DNA of 64,000 nucleotides from Vibrio pacinii DSM 19139. GTDB taxonomy: Bacteria > Pseudomonadota > Gammaproteobacteria > Enterobacterales > Vibrionaceae. Below the pieces are notes generated by a model. It was not told the DNA's origin. It made no database searches and saw only the letters and a list, made by a program, of their open reading frames with translations. This document shows, in pieces, positions 41,113 through 49,428 of this stretch (within the stretch, counting starts at the first letter, position 1; each line of letters begins with the position of its first letter). The position numbers and the translations under genes are program-made. The DNA lies in NCBI RefSeq assembly GCF_000711795.1, contig NZ_JONH01000002.1:186001-250000 (forward strand), given 5' to 3'.

Positions 41113-43420
41113 TCGTGTCACGATCAAGCACAAGATCGCCCTAGCGTGGCTTTCGCTGGTATTGTTGTTTATCGCTTTGCTGTCGAACCAATGGCTAACA
41201 TCGCCACAATCGCCGATTGAAACCAACATCCTTAAGTTATTGCCAAAAAATCAACAAAGCCCCGTTGCAGAGCAAGCTTTTGAAACTGTCGCCAATAACT
41301 TGAGCGATAAAGTCGTGTTTATGGTTAGCGCCAACAACCAACCATCCCTCTATTCAGCCGCCGCTCAGCTTGAGCGGTCCTTGGTCGATAGCGGGCTGTT
41401 TAGTGATGTGGTGGGTAAAATTAATTCTGAGCAGCAAAATCAGTGGGCCAGTTATTATTTCCAACACCGTTTTCAGCAGCTAACGCCCGAACAGCGAGCA
41501 CGTTTAACGACAAGCCCACAACAACAAACCCAGTACGTTATCCAGTCCATTTACAACCCATTTTCAGGTGTGACTGGCAAAGAGCTAATCAGTGACCCTT
41601 TTTTGTTATTTCGTGATTACTTATCCCAGCTCACTGCGCTCAACTCCGCCTTTACCATCAACAACGGTTTCTTGTCAGCTGAATATCAAGGTCAACAATA
41701 TTTGCTGATCAGCGCCACCTTGCATGATTCACCATACAGCTTCCATGCCCAGCAAGGTGTCACTACAATAAACGATATTGAGCAAGCCATTCGCCAACAA
41801 TATCAAGCCGATATTGATCATACTGGTGTCCTGTTTTATGCCGAATTTGGCACCCAAAGTGCCAAATCAGAAATTAGCACTATCGGTTTGTTTTCACTGC
41901 TTGGTGTGGTGATATTGATCATTGCCGTATTTCGAAGTCCAGTACCGCTGATATTAGCGCTGCTCTCTATCGGGGTCGGGTTGTTATCCGCCCTCGCGAT
42001 CACCACTTGGCTGTTCGGCACTGTCCACTTGTTTAGTCTGGTGTTTGGTGCCAGCCTGATTGGCGTCTCGATTGACTATGCCTTCCACTACCTGACAGAA
42101 CGGTTAGCGGCTGGTAATCAGTGGGATAGCCGCCAAGGGCTCAAGCATATTTTTGCGGCCATTACCATGGGACTTGTGACCAGTTTAATCGGCTACTTAG
42201 GCATGTTGATTGCCCCGTTTCCAGGTTTACAGCAACTGGCACTCTTCTCGTCCGTCGGTTTGATTGCCGCCTACGCCACGGTGGTCGCTTGGTACCCGGT
42301 TCTGGCCGTAAAGCCAAGTGCAAGTCGTCCATTACCAGGCCACACTTTGTCTCAGCGATGGCTGACGTTATGGTCGGGCAAATGGATCAAGTTGGGCTTG
42401 CCAGTGCTGGTCTTAGGTATCAGCCTACTGCCGCTGAGCGCGCTCCATTATGACGACGACATTCACCAGCTACAGGCCATGCCAACTGAGTTGAAACAAC
42501 AAGAACAACGAATCGCTCAAATCAGTGGCGTTACGTCTTCGCAACAGATGTTGGTCGTCACCGCCAGGGATGATGAAGCACTCCTGCAACGACTCGAATC
42601 ACTTTCAAGCACACTGGAGCAGTGGCAAATGAGTGGCGTTGTTAGCCACTATCAGAGTTTGGCTCAATATCTGCCATCGCAAGCGACGCAGTCTGATAAT
42701 TACCAGTTAATTGCCACGCTTTACGACACGCAAGCCACCGCGTTGGCGAGCGCCCTAAAACTGAGCAACGTACCGAGTTTAACCCAACCTCTTGCGCCTA
42801 TGACGCTGCAAGACTACCTCGCCCATCCGGTTTCAGAGCCGGTTCGTTTTCTCTACATTGGCCAGGTTGACCAACAAGTCGCTGCCATTGTGGTTCTAAA
42901 TGGCATTCATCAGCTGGCAAGCGTCAAAGCATTTGCCCAAGACCATTCTGACATTAGCTACCTCAACAAAGCCGAGGAAATTTCCACATTGTTTGCTGAG
43001 TATCGACTAAAAGTGATGGAGTTACTGCTGCTGGCTGTGAGCTTAATTGGCATTCTACTGACTAAGCGTTATGGTTGGAAACATGCGCTACTTATTCTGC
43101 TGCCTTCGGTGATCGCCTGCTTAGCGGGGATAGCCACGGCTTCCGCGCTTGGCTCGACACTCAATTTGTTCAATTTGCTGGCGCTTATTCTCATCGTTGG
43201 GATAGGTATCGATTACACACTATTTTTTGCTGAAAAAGCACGTAGTCCGAGTACACTGCTCGCCATTAGCCTCTCTGCCATGACCACACTGCTGTCATTT
43301 GGTTTGTTGGCACTCAGTCAAACTCACGCCATTCATAGTTTTGGTATTACCGTGCTCAGTGGGATTTTTGTCGCTTGGCTGCTCTCACCCCTTGCCATCA
43401 TCGATCAGGATAAAAAATGA
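41084..43420 (+). CDS. apeM: MMPL-type exporter (APE)
   Basis: A 778-residue RND/MMPL-like membrane protein with about 12 transmembrane segments in two halves, each with a large periplasmic loop. First-half segments include LLSIGVGLLSALAITTWLFG and GASLIGVSIDYAFHYLTERLA, and the second half has LNLFNLLALILIVGIGIDYTLFFAEKARSP. The repeated GxxIDY motif is typical of MMPL exporters. It probably moves the aryl polyene lipid out of the inner membrane. It overlaps both neighbours (29 and 4 bases). Confidence 0.92.
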   Translation: MLNKPNSASNRVTIKHKIALAWLSLVLLFIALLSNQWLTSPQSPIETNILKLLPKNQQSPVAEQAFETVANNLSDKVVFMVSANNQPSLYSAAAQLERSLVDSGLFSDVVGKINSEQQNQWASYYFQHRFQQLTPEQRARLTTSPQQQTQYVIQSIYNPFSGVTGKELISDPFLLFRDYLSQLTALNSAFTINNGFLSAEYQGQQYLLISATLHDSPYSFHAQQGVTTINDIEQAIRQQYQADIDHTGVLFYAEFGTQSAKSEISTIGLFSLLGVVILIIAVFRSPVPLILALLSIGVGLLSALAITTWLFGTVHLFSLVFGASLIGVSIDYAFHYLTERLAAGNQWDSRQGLKHIFAAITMGLVTSLIGYLGMLIAPFPGLQQLALFSSVGLIAAYATVVAWYPVLAVKPSASRPLPGHTLSQRWLTLWSGKWIKLGLPVLVLGISLLPLSALHYDDDIHQLQAMPTELKQQEQRIAQISGVTSSQQMLVVTARDDEALLQRLESLSSTLEQWQMSGVVSHYQSLAQYLPSQATQSDNYQLIATLYDTQATALASALKLSNVPSLTQPLAPMTLQDYLAHPVSEPVRFLYIGQVDQQVAAIVVLNGIHQLASVKAFAQDHSDISYLNKAEEISTLFAEYRLKVMELLLLAVSLIGILLTKRYGWKHALLILLPSVIACLAGIATASALGSTLNLFNLLALILIVGIGIDYTLFFAEKARSPSTLLAISLSAMTTLLSFGLLALSQTHAIHSFGITVLSGIFVAWLLSPLAIIDQDKK

Positions 43421-44031
43421 AGACCCGTTACTCTGTTTTAGTGTTGATCCTGAGCCTGATGCTCAGCGCCTGTGCGTCAGAGCCACAAATTTCAACGCCA
43501 CAGGTCGAGATAAGTCGTGGCACTAGCGTCACTCTTCCCACGCCGCGCTCGCTGGGGCTTTCACTAAGCGCGAGTCAGTTAATTGAGGCGAAATGGACCG
43601 TGGGCGAAAAAAGCCAAACTCAACAATTACCAGTACAACTGCAAGTCAGCCAAGATCAGTTAGTATTAGCGGGATTTTCATCTTGGGGAACACGGATTCT
43701 GTCGCTAAACTATCAACAAGCAGGGATAACCAGTGATGTTCTCCCCGGTTTAGGCTCAACACTTCCCGCGCCAGAGCAGGTGCTATTTAACCTAATGATC
43801 ACGCTCTGGCCGAGTTCTGCTTGGGAAGCCTCACTAAATGAGGTAAGGTGGCAAATGATTGATAACGACTACTCCAGAGCTCTTTTCAATAATAACGGCG
43901 TTAAAGTCATTGATATCCAGTACAGCAATAAAGATAAGCTCAATGGAACGATCACTTTCCACCATTTGATTGATAACTACACGATCACAATTAAAACGCT
44001 GCAACACCAGCAACAACCATTAACACCATAG
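43417..44031 (+). CDS. apeN: DUF3261 lipoprotein (APE)
   Basis: A 204-residue lipoprotein with signal segment MKTRYSVLVLILSLMLSAC (lipobox LSAC). The beta-rich body (FSSWGTRILSLNYQQAG, NGTITFHHLIDNYTITIKT) matches DUF3261 proteins found in APE clusters. It likely sits in the outer membrane and works with the LolA-like carrier and exporter. Its start overlaps the exporter stop (ATGA), and the ketosynthase follows 7 bases later. Confidence 0.88.
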   Translation: MKTRYSVLVLILSLMLSACASEPQISTPQVEISRGTSVTLPTPRSLGLSLSASQLIEAKWTVGEKSQTQQLPVQLQVSQDQLVLAGFSSWGTRILSLNYQQAGITSDVLPGLGSTLPAPEQVLFNLMITLWPSSAWEASLNEVRWQMIDNDYSRALFNNNGVKVIDIQYSNKDKLNGTITFHHLIDNYTITIKTLQHQQQPLTP

Positions 44032-44038
44032 ATAGCCC

Positions 44039-45226
44039 ATGCTGACACACGTTTCTCTACCCATTTTTATTCAAGACTGTGGCTTTCACTCTGCAATGGG
44101 CTTTGAGCATGCTCAGATCCATCAATGCCTGTCCGGTCAACGCAGCGCGAACATGGTACGGGATGACCAAATTCTAAATTCAGGCCGCTCGACTATCATA
44201 GGTCGAGTCGATGACGAACTGCCATTAATCCCAGACCATCTGACGATGTTTAATACGCGTAACAACCAGCTTGCACTCTCAGCAATTAAGCAAATTGAAA
44301 GCTCGGTTAACGCCGCGATTGAAGAATATGGCGCCGAGCGAATCGCGGTGATCATTGGCACCAGCACCTCAGGCATTGCCGATGGCGAAATCGCCTATCA
44401 ACAAAAGATCAATCACGGTGACTTTCCAAGCGATTATCACTATCGCAAACAAGAGCTTGGCAATACCAGTGACTTTATTGCGGCGTATTTCGCCATTACA
44501 GGTCCCTGTTATTCGATTTCGACCGCCTGCTCTTCAAGTGGCCGAGTCTTCATTACCGCCCAGCGCCTACTTCGCAGTGGTTTAGTGGATGCAGTGATTG
44601 TCGGTGGCGTTGACAGCATTTGCCGCCTCACGCTTAATGGCTTTAGTGGCCTTGAAGCTCTTTCTGCAAAACTATGCCAACCGTTTAGTGCATCGCGTGA
44701 TGGGATCAATATTGGCGAGTCTGCCAGCGTGATGCTGCTTAGTAACAAACTGGCTAAAGTCGCCCTGCTTGGGGCAGGTGATAGCTCAGATGCTCATCAC
44801 ATTTCTGCGCCTCACCCACAAGGCAAGGGCGCGCAACAAGCGATGCAAAATGCCCTCGATGACGCCAAGCTTACCGTCAGTGACATTGGCTATATCAATG
44901 CTCACGGTACCGCAACGCCACTCAACGACAGTATGGAAAGCCAAGCGATTGATCGCCTGTTTGCCGATCACGTTCCGGTCAGCTCAACCAAGCCATTGAC
45001 AGGCCATACCCTAGGCGCAGCCAGTGCGACCGAGGCAGCCATCGCCTGGCATATTTTATTTTACGATTTACCACTACCGATTCAGCATTGCCAAGATAAA
45101 GCGGACGATATTGCCGTGACATTAGTCGAGACTCAAACTCAACTGCATGGCAAGGCTATCTTAAGTAACTCTTTTGCCTTTGGTGGTAATAACATTAGTC
45201 TTATTTTTGGTTACTTCCATGACTAG
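44039..45226 (+). CDS. apeO: Ketosynthase (APE), partner of the chain-length factor
   Basis: A 395-residue beta-ketoacyl synthase with the full triad: Cys164 (STACSSSG), His289 (NAHGTATPLNDSME) and His323 (KPLTGHTLGA). It is the FabF-like condensing enzyme that in APE synthases forms a heterocomplex with the chain-length factor ApeC. It extends the chain with malonyl-ACP. It overlaps the next gene by 8 bases. Confidence 0.93.
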   Translation: MLTHVSLPIFIQDCGFHSAMGFEHAQIHQCLSGQRSANMVRDDQILNSGRSTIIGRVDDELPLIPDHLTMFNTRNNQLALSAIKQIESSVNAAIEEYGAERIAVIIGTSTSGIADGEIAYQQKINHGDFPSDYHYRKQELGNTSDFIAAYFAITGPCYSISTACSSSGRVFITAQRLLRSGLVDAVIVGGVDSICRLTLNGFSGLEALSAKLCQPFSASRDGINIGESASVMLLSNKLAKVALLGAGDSSDAHHISAPHPQGKGAQQAMQNALDDAKLTVSDIGYINAHGTATPLNDSMESQAIDRLFADHVPVSSTKPLTGHTLGAASATEAAIAWHILFYDLPLPIQHCQDKADDIAVTLVETQTQLHGKAILSNSFAFGGNNISLIFGYFHD

Positions 45227-45683
45227 CATTCCCTCTATTGACCAATTGCTTCCGCATGACGAGCCGATGATCCTGATTGATCGCGCACTCGAAGTCGAGC
45301 AAGACTCTATCCATTGCCAAGTCGAGATCTCGGGCAAGAATCCGTTTTTTAATACTCAAACTAACACACTACCCGCGTACGTGGGGATTGAGTTTATGGC
45401 GCAATCTGTGGCCGCTTGGTCTGGTTACCATGCTCTGACTCGCGGTGCGCAACCATCGATTGGTTTTCTGCTCGGTAGCCGCCGTTACAACACATATTGT
45501 GACGAGTTTGAGCAAGGGCAAATGCTCGATATCTACGCGGAAAAAATGATGGAAGATAACGGTATGGCCGTGTTTACTGCCCGTATTGAGCATCACGGTG
45601 AGACCGTGGCCAGTTGCCAGTTAAATGTCTATGTACCCACAGAAAAAAAACTACAAGAAATGAAGATTAGGAGTCAATCATGA
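45219..45683 (+). CDS. apeP: Hotdog dehydratase (APE), second subunit
   Basis: A 154-residue hotdog protein with LLPHDEPMILIDRALEVE at the N-terminus and YVGIEFMAQSVAAWSGYHA, similar to FabA/FabZ-type dehydratases. It pairs with the small subunit ApeI in characterised systems. The ATG at 45219 lies in the end of the ketosynthase gene. It overlaps the ketoreductase gene by 4 bases. Confidence 0.9.
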   Translation: MTSIPSIDQLLPHDEPMILIDRALEVEQDSIHCQVEISGKNPFFNTQTNTLPAYVGIEFMAQSVAAWSGYHALTRGAQPSIGFLLGSRRYNTYCDEFEQGQMLDIYAEKMMEDNGMAVFTARIEHHGETVASCQLNVYVPTEKKLQEMKIRSQS

Positions 45684-46405
45684 CCCGACACGTTTTAGTG
45701 ACAGGCGCAAGTAAAGGCATCGGCAAAGCGATTGCCATCCAATTAGCCAACGATGGATTTACCATTGCCGTCCACTACATGGGCGATCAACAAGGTGCAC
45801 AGCACACACTCGACACCATCATTGCACAAGGTGGCAGCGGACGTTTAATCCAGTTTGATATCAGCAATCGTGAAGAGTGCCGCGTTAAACTTGAAACGGA
45901 CATCAGTGAACATGGTGCCTACTACGGCGTAGTTAATAATGCAGGTATTACTCGTGATACCGCTTTTCCTGCCATGACCGAAGAAGAGTGGGATGGCGTT
46001 ATTCATACCAATCTCGATAGTTTCTACAACGTCCTACACCCTTGTGTTATGCCGATGGTGCAAAAGCGTAAAGGCGGGCGTATTGTCACTTTAGCTTCAG
46101 TATCTGGTTTGATGGGTAACCGAGGGCAAACCAACTACAGCGCCGCAAAAGCAGGCGTTATTGGCGCGACTAAGTCGTTGGCACTTGAACTGGCTAAACG
46201 GAAAATAACCGTCAACTGTGTCGCACCCGGGCTTATCGATACTGGAATGGTTGACGAGCACGTCAAAGAGCACGCAATGCCACAAATCCCACTGCGCCGA
46301 ATGGGCGAACCAGAAGAAGTCGCTGGTTTGGTGAGTTACCTGATGTCTGATATCGCCAGCTATGTGACGCGCCAAGTTATTTCAGTCAACGGAGGCTTAA
46401 TATGA
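45680..46405 (+). CDS. apeQ: 3-ketoacyl-ACP reductase (APE)
   Basis: A 241-residue FabG-type short-chain dehydrogenase. TGASKGIG (NADPH loop) at the N-terminus, NNAG, and the catalytic Ser140, Tyr153 and Lys157 (NYSAAKAG) are all present. It reduces the beta-keto group in each extension cycle. The ATG overlaps the dehydratase stop, and the last ketosynthase overlaps its end by 4 bases. Confidence 0.95.
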   Translation: MTRHVLVTGASKGIGKAIAIQLANDGFTIAVHYMGDQQGAQHTLDTIIAQGGSGRLIQFDISNREECRVKLETDISEHGAYYGVVNNAGITRDTAFPAMTEEEWDGVIHTNLDSFYNVLHPCVMPMVQKRKGGRIVTLASVSGLMGNRGQTNYSAAKAGVIGATKSLALELAKRKITVNCVAPGLIDTGMVDEHVKEHAMPQIPLRRMGEPEEVAGLVSYLMSDIASYVTRQVISVNGGLI

Positions 46406-47625
46406 GTCGTCGCGTTGTGGTTACAGGTATGTCTGGTGTTACCGCATTTGGTAATGACTGGCAATCGATTGAACCAAAATTGAGAGCATGTGAAAACGCC
46501 ACTCAATACATGCCCTCTTATGAGCAATATGATGGCCTAAACACCAAACTTGCCGCGCCCATCGACCACTTTGAATTGCCAAAGCACTATAAACGTAAAC
46601 AAGTACGCGGGATGGGCCGCGTGTCTAAACTGGCGACTGTCGCCACTGAAAATGCACTGGAACAGGCTGGGTTACTCGGCACCGAGGTTCTTACTAATGG
46701 TCAAACAGGCATTGCTTACGGTTCGTCAACTGGCAGTACCGATGCCATTGGCGCTTTTGGCGTGATGTTAAACGACAAAACCACCAAAGCAATTACCGCT
46801 ACAACCTACGTACAAATGATGCCTCATACTACGGCCGTTAATGTTGGGCTTTTCTTTGGTCTAAAAGGACGCGTTATCCCGACCAGTAGTGCTTGTACTT
46901 CAGGTAGTCAGGCGATTGGTTATGCTTATGAGGCCATCAAGCATGGCTATCAAACCGTGATGGTCGCTGGCGGCGCTGAAGAGCTATGTCCAACCGAGTC
47001 AGCCGTTTTTGATACCCTTTTTGCCACCAGTTTAAAAAACGATGCTCCGAAAAGCACGCCACGGCCCTATGATGCGCATCGCGATGGTTTGGTTATCGGC
47101 GAAGGGGCGGGCACCCTTGTACTTGAAGAGTACCAACACGCCAAAGCTCGCGGAGCAACAATTTATGCTGAAATTATCGGCTTTGCCAGCAACTGTGATG
47201 CCGCACATGTCACTCAACCACAAATGGAAACCATGCAAATTTGTATGGAGATGGCATTGCAAAACGCGGGCATAGATGCGGATAAAATTGATTATGTTTC
47301 TGCCCATGGCACTGCCACCGATCGTGGTGACATTGCCGAGAGCAACGCCACAGCGCATGCATTAGGTAAGGTACCCATAAGTTCACTGAAGAGCTACTTT
47401 GGGCACACCCTAGGAGCGTGCGGAGCGATTGAAGCATGGCTAGGCTTAGAAATGATGCACACTGGTTGGTTTAATCCGACACTGAACCTAGACAGCTTAG
47501 ACCCCCAGTGTGGCCACTTAGATTACATCACTGGCACAGGCCGTAACCTAGAGGTGACGTATCTGATGAGCAATAACTTTGCTTTCGGTGGTATTAATAC
47601 ATCAATTATTTTTGCCAAACCTTAA
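46402..47625 (+). CDS. apeR: Second ketosynthase (APE)
   Basis: A 407-residue beta-ketoacyl synthase with Cys165 (SSACTSGSQ), His302 (AHGTATDRGD) and His335 (FGHTLGACGA), so it is active. It is a distinct ketosynthase from ApeO, probably for the first condensations or priming. It is the last gene of the operon and a weak hairpin follows (47633-47649). Confidence 0.92.
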   Translation: MSRRVVVTGMSGVTAFGNDWQSIEPKLRACENATQYMPSYEQYDGLNTKLAAPIDHFELPKHYKRKQVRGMGRVSKLATVATENALEQAGLLGTEVLTNGQTGIAYGSSTGSTDAIGAFGVMLNDKTTKAITATTYVQMMPHTTAVNVGLFFGLKGRVIPTSSACTSGSQAIGYAYEAIKHGYQTVMVAGGAEELCPTESAVFDTLFATSLKNDAPKSTPRPYDAHRDGLVIGEGAGTLVLEEYQHAKARGATIYAEIIGFASNCDAAHVTQPQMETMQICMEMALQNAGIDADKIDYVSAHGTATDRGDIAESNATAHALGKVPISSLKSYFGHTLGACGAIEAWLGLEMMHTGWFNPTLNLDSLDPQCGHLDYITGTGRNLEVTYLMSNNFAFGGINTSIIFAKP

Positions 47626-47632
47626 CGTTTAC

Positions 47633-47649
47633 AGCCCTCTAGAAGGGCT
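47633..47649 (+). terminator. Weak terminator candidate at the end of the APE operon
   Basis: AGCCCT (47633-47638) and AGGGCT (47644-47649) form a 6-bp stem with loop CTAGA. Only two T follow before an A-rich stretch, so termination may be incomplete. Confidence 0.45.
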
Positions 47650-47695
47650 TTAAACAACCAATGCAAAATAATTTTAAAAAATGTTTAAATAAAGC

Positions 47696-47723
47696 TTTAC
47701 ACCTCCCGCCAAAGAGGTATTAT
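47696..47723 (+). promoter_or_regulatory. Promoter of the cold-shock gene
   Basis: TTTACA (47696-47701), 16 bases, then TATTAT (47718-47723) is a good sigma-70 promoter. It implies a leader of about 160 bases before the coldshock ORF, as in cspA-type genes where the leader acts as an RNA thermosensor. The promoter is inferred from its sequence only. Confidence 0.6.
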
Positions 47724-47890
47724 GTACGTGCTCTGCAGAACAGGGTTATTAGTGAAACCGCAAGTCAAAAGTAAATCCTTAGAATTACCGCGTCATCGTT
47801 GTTATCCTCAGTGTTTCCCTTAGCTTCACCGTTACATTAAATAGTCAAAGTTTCAGCGCACTACATTAAATTAAATATAAGGGACACATT
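47724..47890 (+). promoter_or_regulatory. Long 5' leader of the cold-shock gene
   Basis: The interval from the predicted promoter to the coldshock ATG is about 160 bases and contains no gene. cspA-family genes typically have such leaders, whose fold changes with temperature. I could not verify a cold-box motif. An ATG-proximal AAGGGA ribosome-binding site lies at the end. Confidence 0.45.
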
Positions 47891-48103
47891 ATGTCTAACA
47901 AAACAACTGGCACAGTAAAATGGTTCAACGAAGAGAAAGGTTTCGGATTTATTTCTCAAGAGAATGGCGGTGCTGACGTATTCGTTCACTTCCGTGCTAT
48001 CGCATCTGAAGGTTTCAAAACTCTGAAAGAAGGCCAACAGGTTGCTTTCGAAGTTGAACAAGGCCAAAAAGGCCCACAAGCTGCTAACGTTGTAGCTATC
48101 TAA
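47891..48103 (+). CDS. Cold-shock (CspA-family) protein
   Basis: A 70-residue cold-shock domain protein. RNP1 (KGFGFI) and RNP2 (VFVHF) are intact, with the typical start [14 protein letters not shown]. It binds single-stranded RNA or DNA and acts as an RNA chaperone in the cold. It has a long leader and a strong terminator, so it is a single-gene unit. The particular paralogue cannot be named. Confidence 0.95.
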   Translation: MSNKTTGTVKWFNEEKGFGFISQENGGADVFVHFRAIASEGFKTLKEGQQVAFEVEQGQKGPQAANVVAI

Positions 48104-48109
48104 TTTGAA

Positions 48110-48141
48110 TTGGTGCAAGCAACATCAGTTGCTTGCACCAA
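48110..48141 (+). terminator. Terminator of the cold-shock gene
   Basis: TTGGTGCAAGCAAC and GTTGCTTGCACCAA are a perfect 14-bp inverted repeat with loop ATCA, right after the stop codon. The T-run is interrupted by C, so it may also stabilise the 3' end. Confidence 0.8.
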
Positions 48142-48313
48142 CTCTTCTCTAACCCTCACTATTTATCCTCTTTTTCGAACCTATCAAAACTTTGCACCTA
48201 TCCTCACAAACTGTGCTTCTGTCTTCCTAGCTTCTCGTTTTCCAAGATAAATAACTGGCAACACCCCTATTAGTTTGATTTATGATCAAACCGATTTTTC
48301 ATTAAGGCTTATT

Positions 48314-48388
48314 ATGTCTCGTTCAACCGGTCGTAAGCGTTTTTGGTTTCAAAACGCACGCAATACTAAACAAATTTCACAAAAATAA
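48314..48388 (+). CDS. Very small basic ORF (24 residues) upstream of the 70-residue gene
   Basis: A 24-residue frame starting MSRSTGRKRFWFQNARNT and ending at 48388, with AAGG about seven bases before the ATG. It is strongly basic and aromatic-rich (RKRFWF). The next gene starts 8 bases after its stop, with AAGGAGAACT over the junction. It may be a small regulatory protein or a leader peptide controlling the downstream gene. I do not know of a family. Confidence 0.4.
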   Translation: MSRSTGRKRFWFQNARNTKQISQK

Positions 48389-48396
48389 GGAGAACT

Positions 48397-48609
48397 ATGA
48401 CAGTCCACTTTCATATGTTCCAAACTAGCCAGATCTGGCAAGCCGCTGTACACCAACTCAACAGTGATATTCTGCTTCGACATATTCGTGTTAACAGTGA
48501 AGTTGGTAATAGCCATCTTGCTCTCAACTACAGTGAAGACAGTCACACTGGTCAAATTCTTAATCAAGACAATGGCATTATTGGCGAGTTCATGGTTGAG
48601 CAGGCATAA
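48397..48609 (+). CDS. Small hypothetical protein
   Basis: A 70-residue protein with ATG behind AAGGAGAACT, a strong ribosome-binding site. No motif is recognised: an N-terminal section (MTVHFHMFQTSQIWQAAVHQL) is followed by a possible beta-rich section (LRHIRVNSEVGNSHLALNYSED). It follows the 24-residue ORF in the same unit. The start signal is good, so it is probably expressed. Function is unknown. Confidence 0.6.
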   Translation: MTVHFHMFQTSQIWQAAVHQLNSDILLRHIRVNSEVGNSHLALNYSEDSHTGQILNQDNGIIGEFMVEQA

Positions 48610-48641
48610 ACACTCGCCAATTAATTAGATAAACGTTCTGA

Positions 48642-49163
48642 TTACCACATCAGATCGTCAGGTACGACAAAATCTGCGTATGGGTCATCTTCCGCGGCAA
48701 TATCCTCTGCCAACGCATTTTGTTCAATCAACACACTGTCGTCACGCATGGCAATCTTCTTCGCCACTATGCTAGGAATGACGACATAAGACTCTTCATG
48801 ACGCGCTATCGATAAAATCCCTTTCGCTAGCTGATCACGAACCAATGACTCAACATACAGTGACTTCACTAATGTCCCATCAGTAAAGTTGTACTTGATG
48901 TCACCCTCTTTCTGATCGAGTTTATTCATTTCAATAAGCTGCTTAATCTGCGCCTGAATCTCTTTATTCAAACGCTGCTCTTTTTGCTCATTACTGAGCG
49001 CTTTATCGTGCTCTTGTTGCTGACGTTTACTCTCTTCAACCGCCGCTTTTACTTCACGCGCTTGCACACGCGACTTCTTAGAGCCTTTTTTGGCCTTTTT
49101 CAGCTTTTTCTCATTCACTAAGCCAGCTTTAAGCATCTGCTCTTGCAGGGTTAATTTTGCCAT
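48642..49163 (-). CDS. yaiL: DUF2058 (YaiL-like) protein
   Basis: A 173-residue protein with the DUF2058 pattern: start MAKLTLQEQMLKAGLVNEKKLKKAKKGSKK, a long charged helical coil (VQAREVKAAVEESKRQQQEHDK), and a C-terminal part with VESLVRDQLAKGILSIARH. It is very basic at its N-terminus, which suggests nucleic-acid binding. The ATG at 49163 is chosen because GGTGG lies six bases upstream. The family is usually annotated as YaiL/nucleoprotein-like; function is not established. Confidence 0.85.
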   Translation of the reverse strand: MAKLTLQEQMLKAGLVNEKKLKKAKKGSKKSRVQAREVKAAVEESKRQQQEHDKALSNEQKEQRLNKEIQAQIKQLIEMNKLDQKEGDIKYNFTDGTLVKSLYVESLVRDQLAKGILSIARHEESYVVIPSIVAKKIAMRDDSVLIEQNALAEDIAAEDDPYADFVVPDDLMW

Positions 49164-49428
49164 GGTCATTCCACCCGTAATCAATTTGCCCACAGTTTAA
49201 CGGTTCAGCTCAGGCAAATAAAGACACGTATTCACATTGAAAAAGCATTTGCCAAACTTCCGATAAAGCAATCCTAACGATAAATTGTTTTTGTTAGACA
49301 CGATAAGCGTTTTAACCGTTAATACGCTCGACCTAGCGGCCTAGAATTTATTACCAACCCTATGTCTGGTATGGCTTCCCCTACCTGTGAGCCATGTTTA
49401 TTTCCTCTCTGTTTTTGTGAGTTTTGAT

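Noticed and set aside
47861..48118. Minus-strand open frame opposite the cold-shock gene
   Set aside because: The cold-shock domain is unambiguous on the plus strand, and the shadow frame has no ribosome-binding site.
48265..48300. Hairpin GTTTGAT/ATCAAAC as a riboswitch
   Set aside because: The 7-bp stem with 5-base loop is too simple and small to support a known riboswitch class; it may be a weak terminator or operator.
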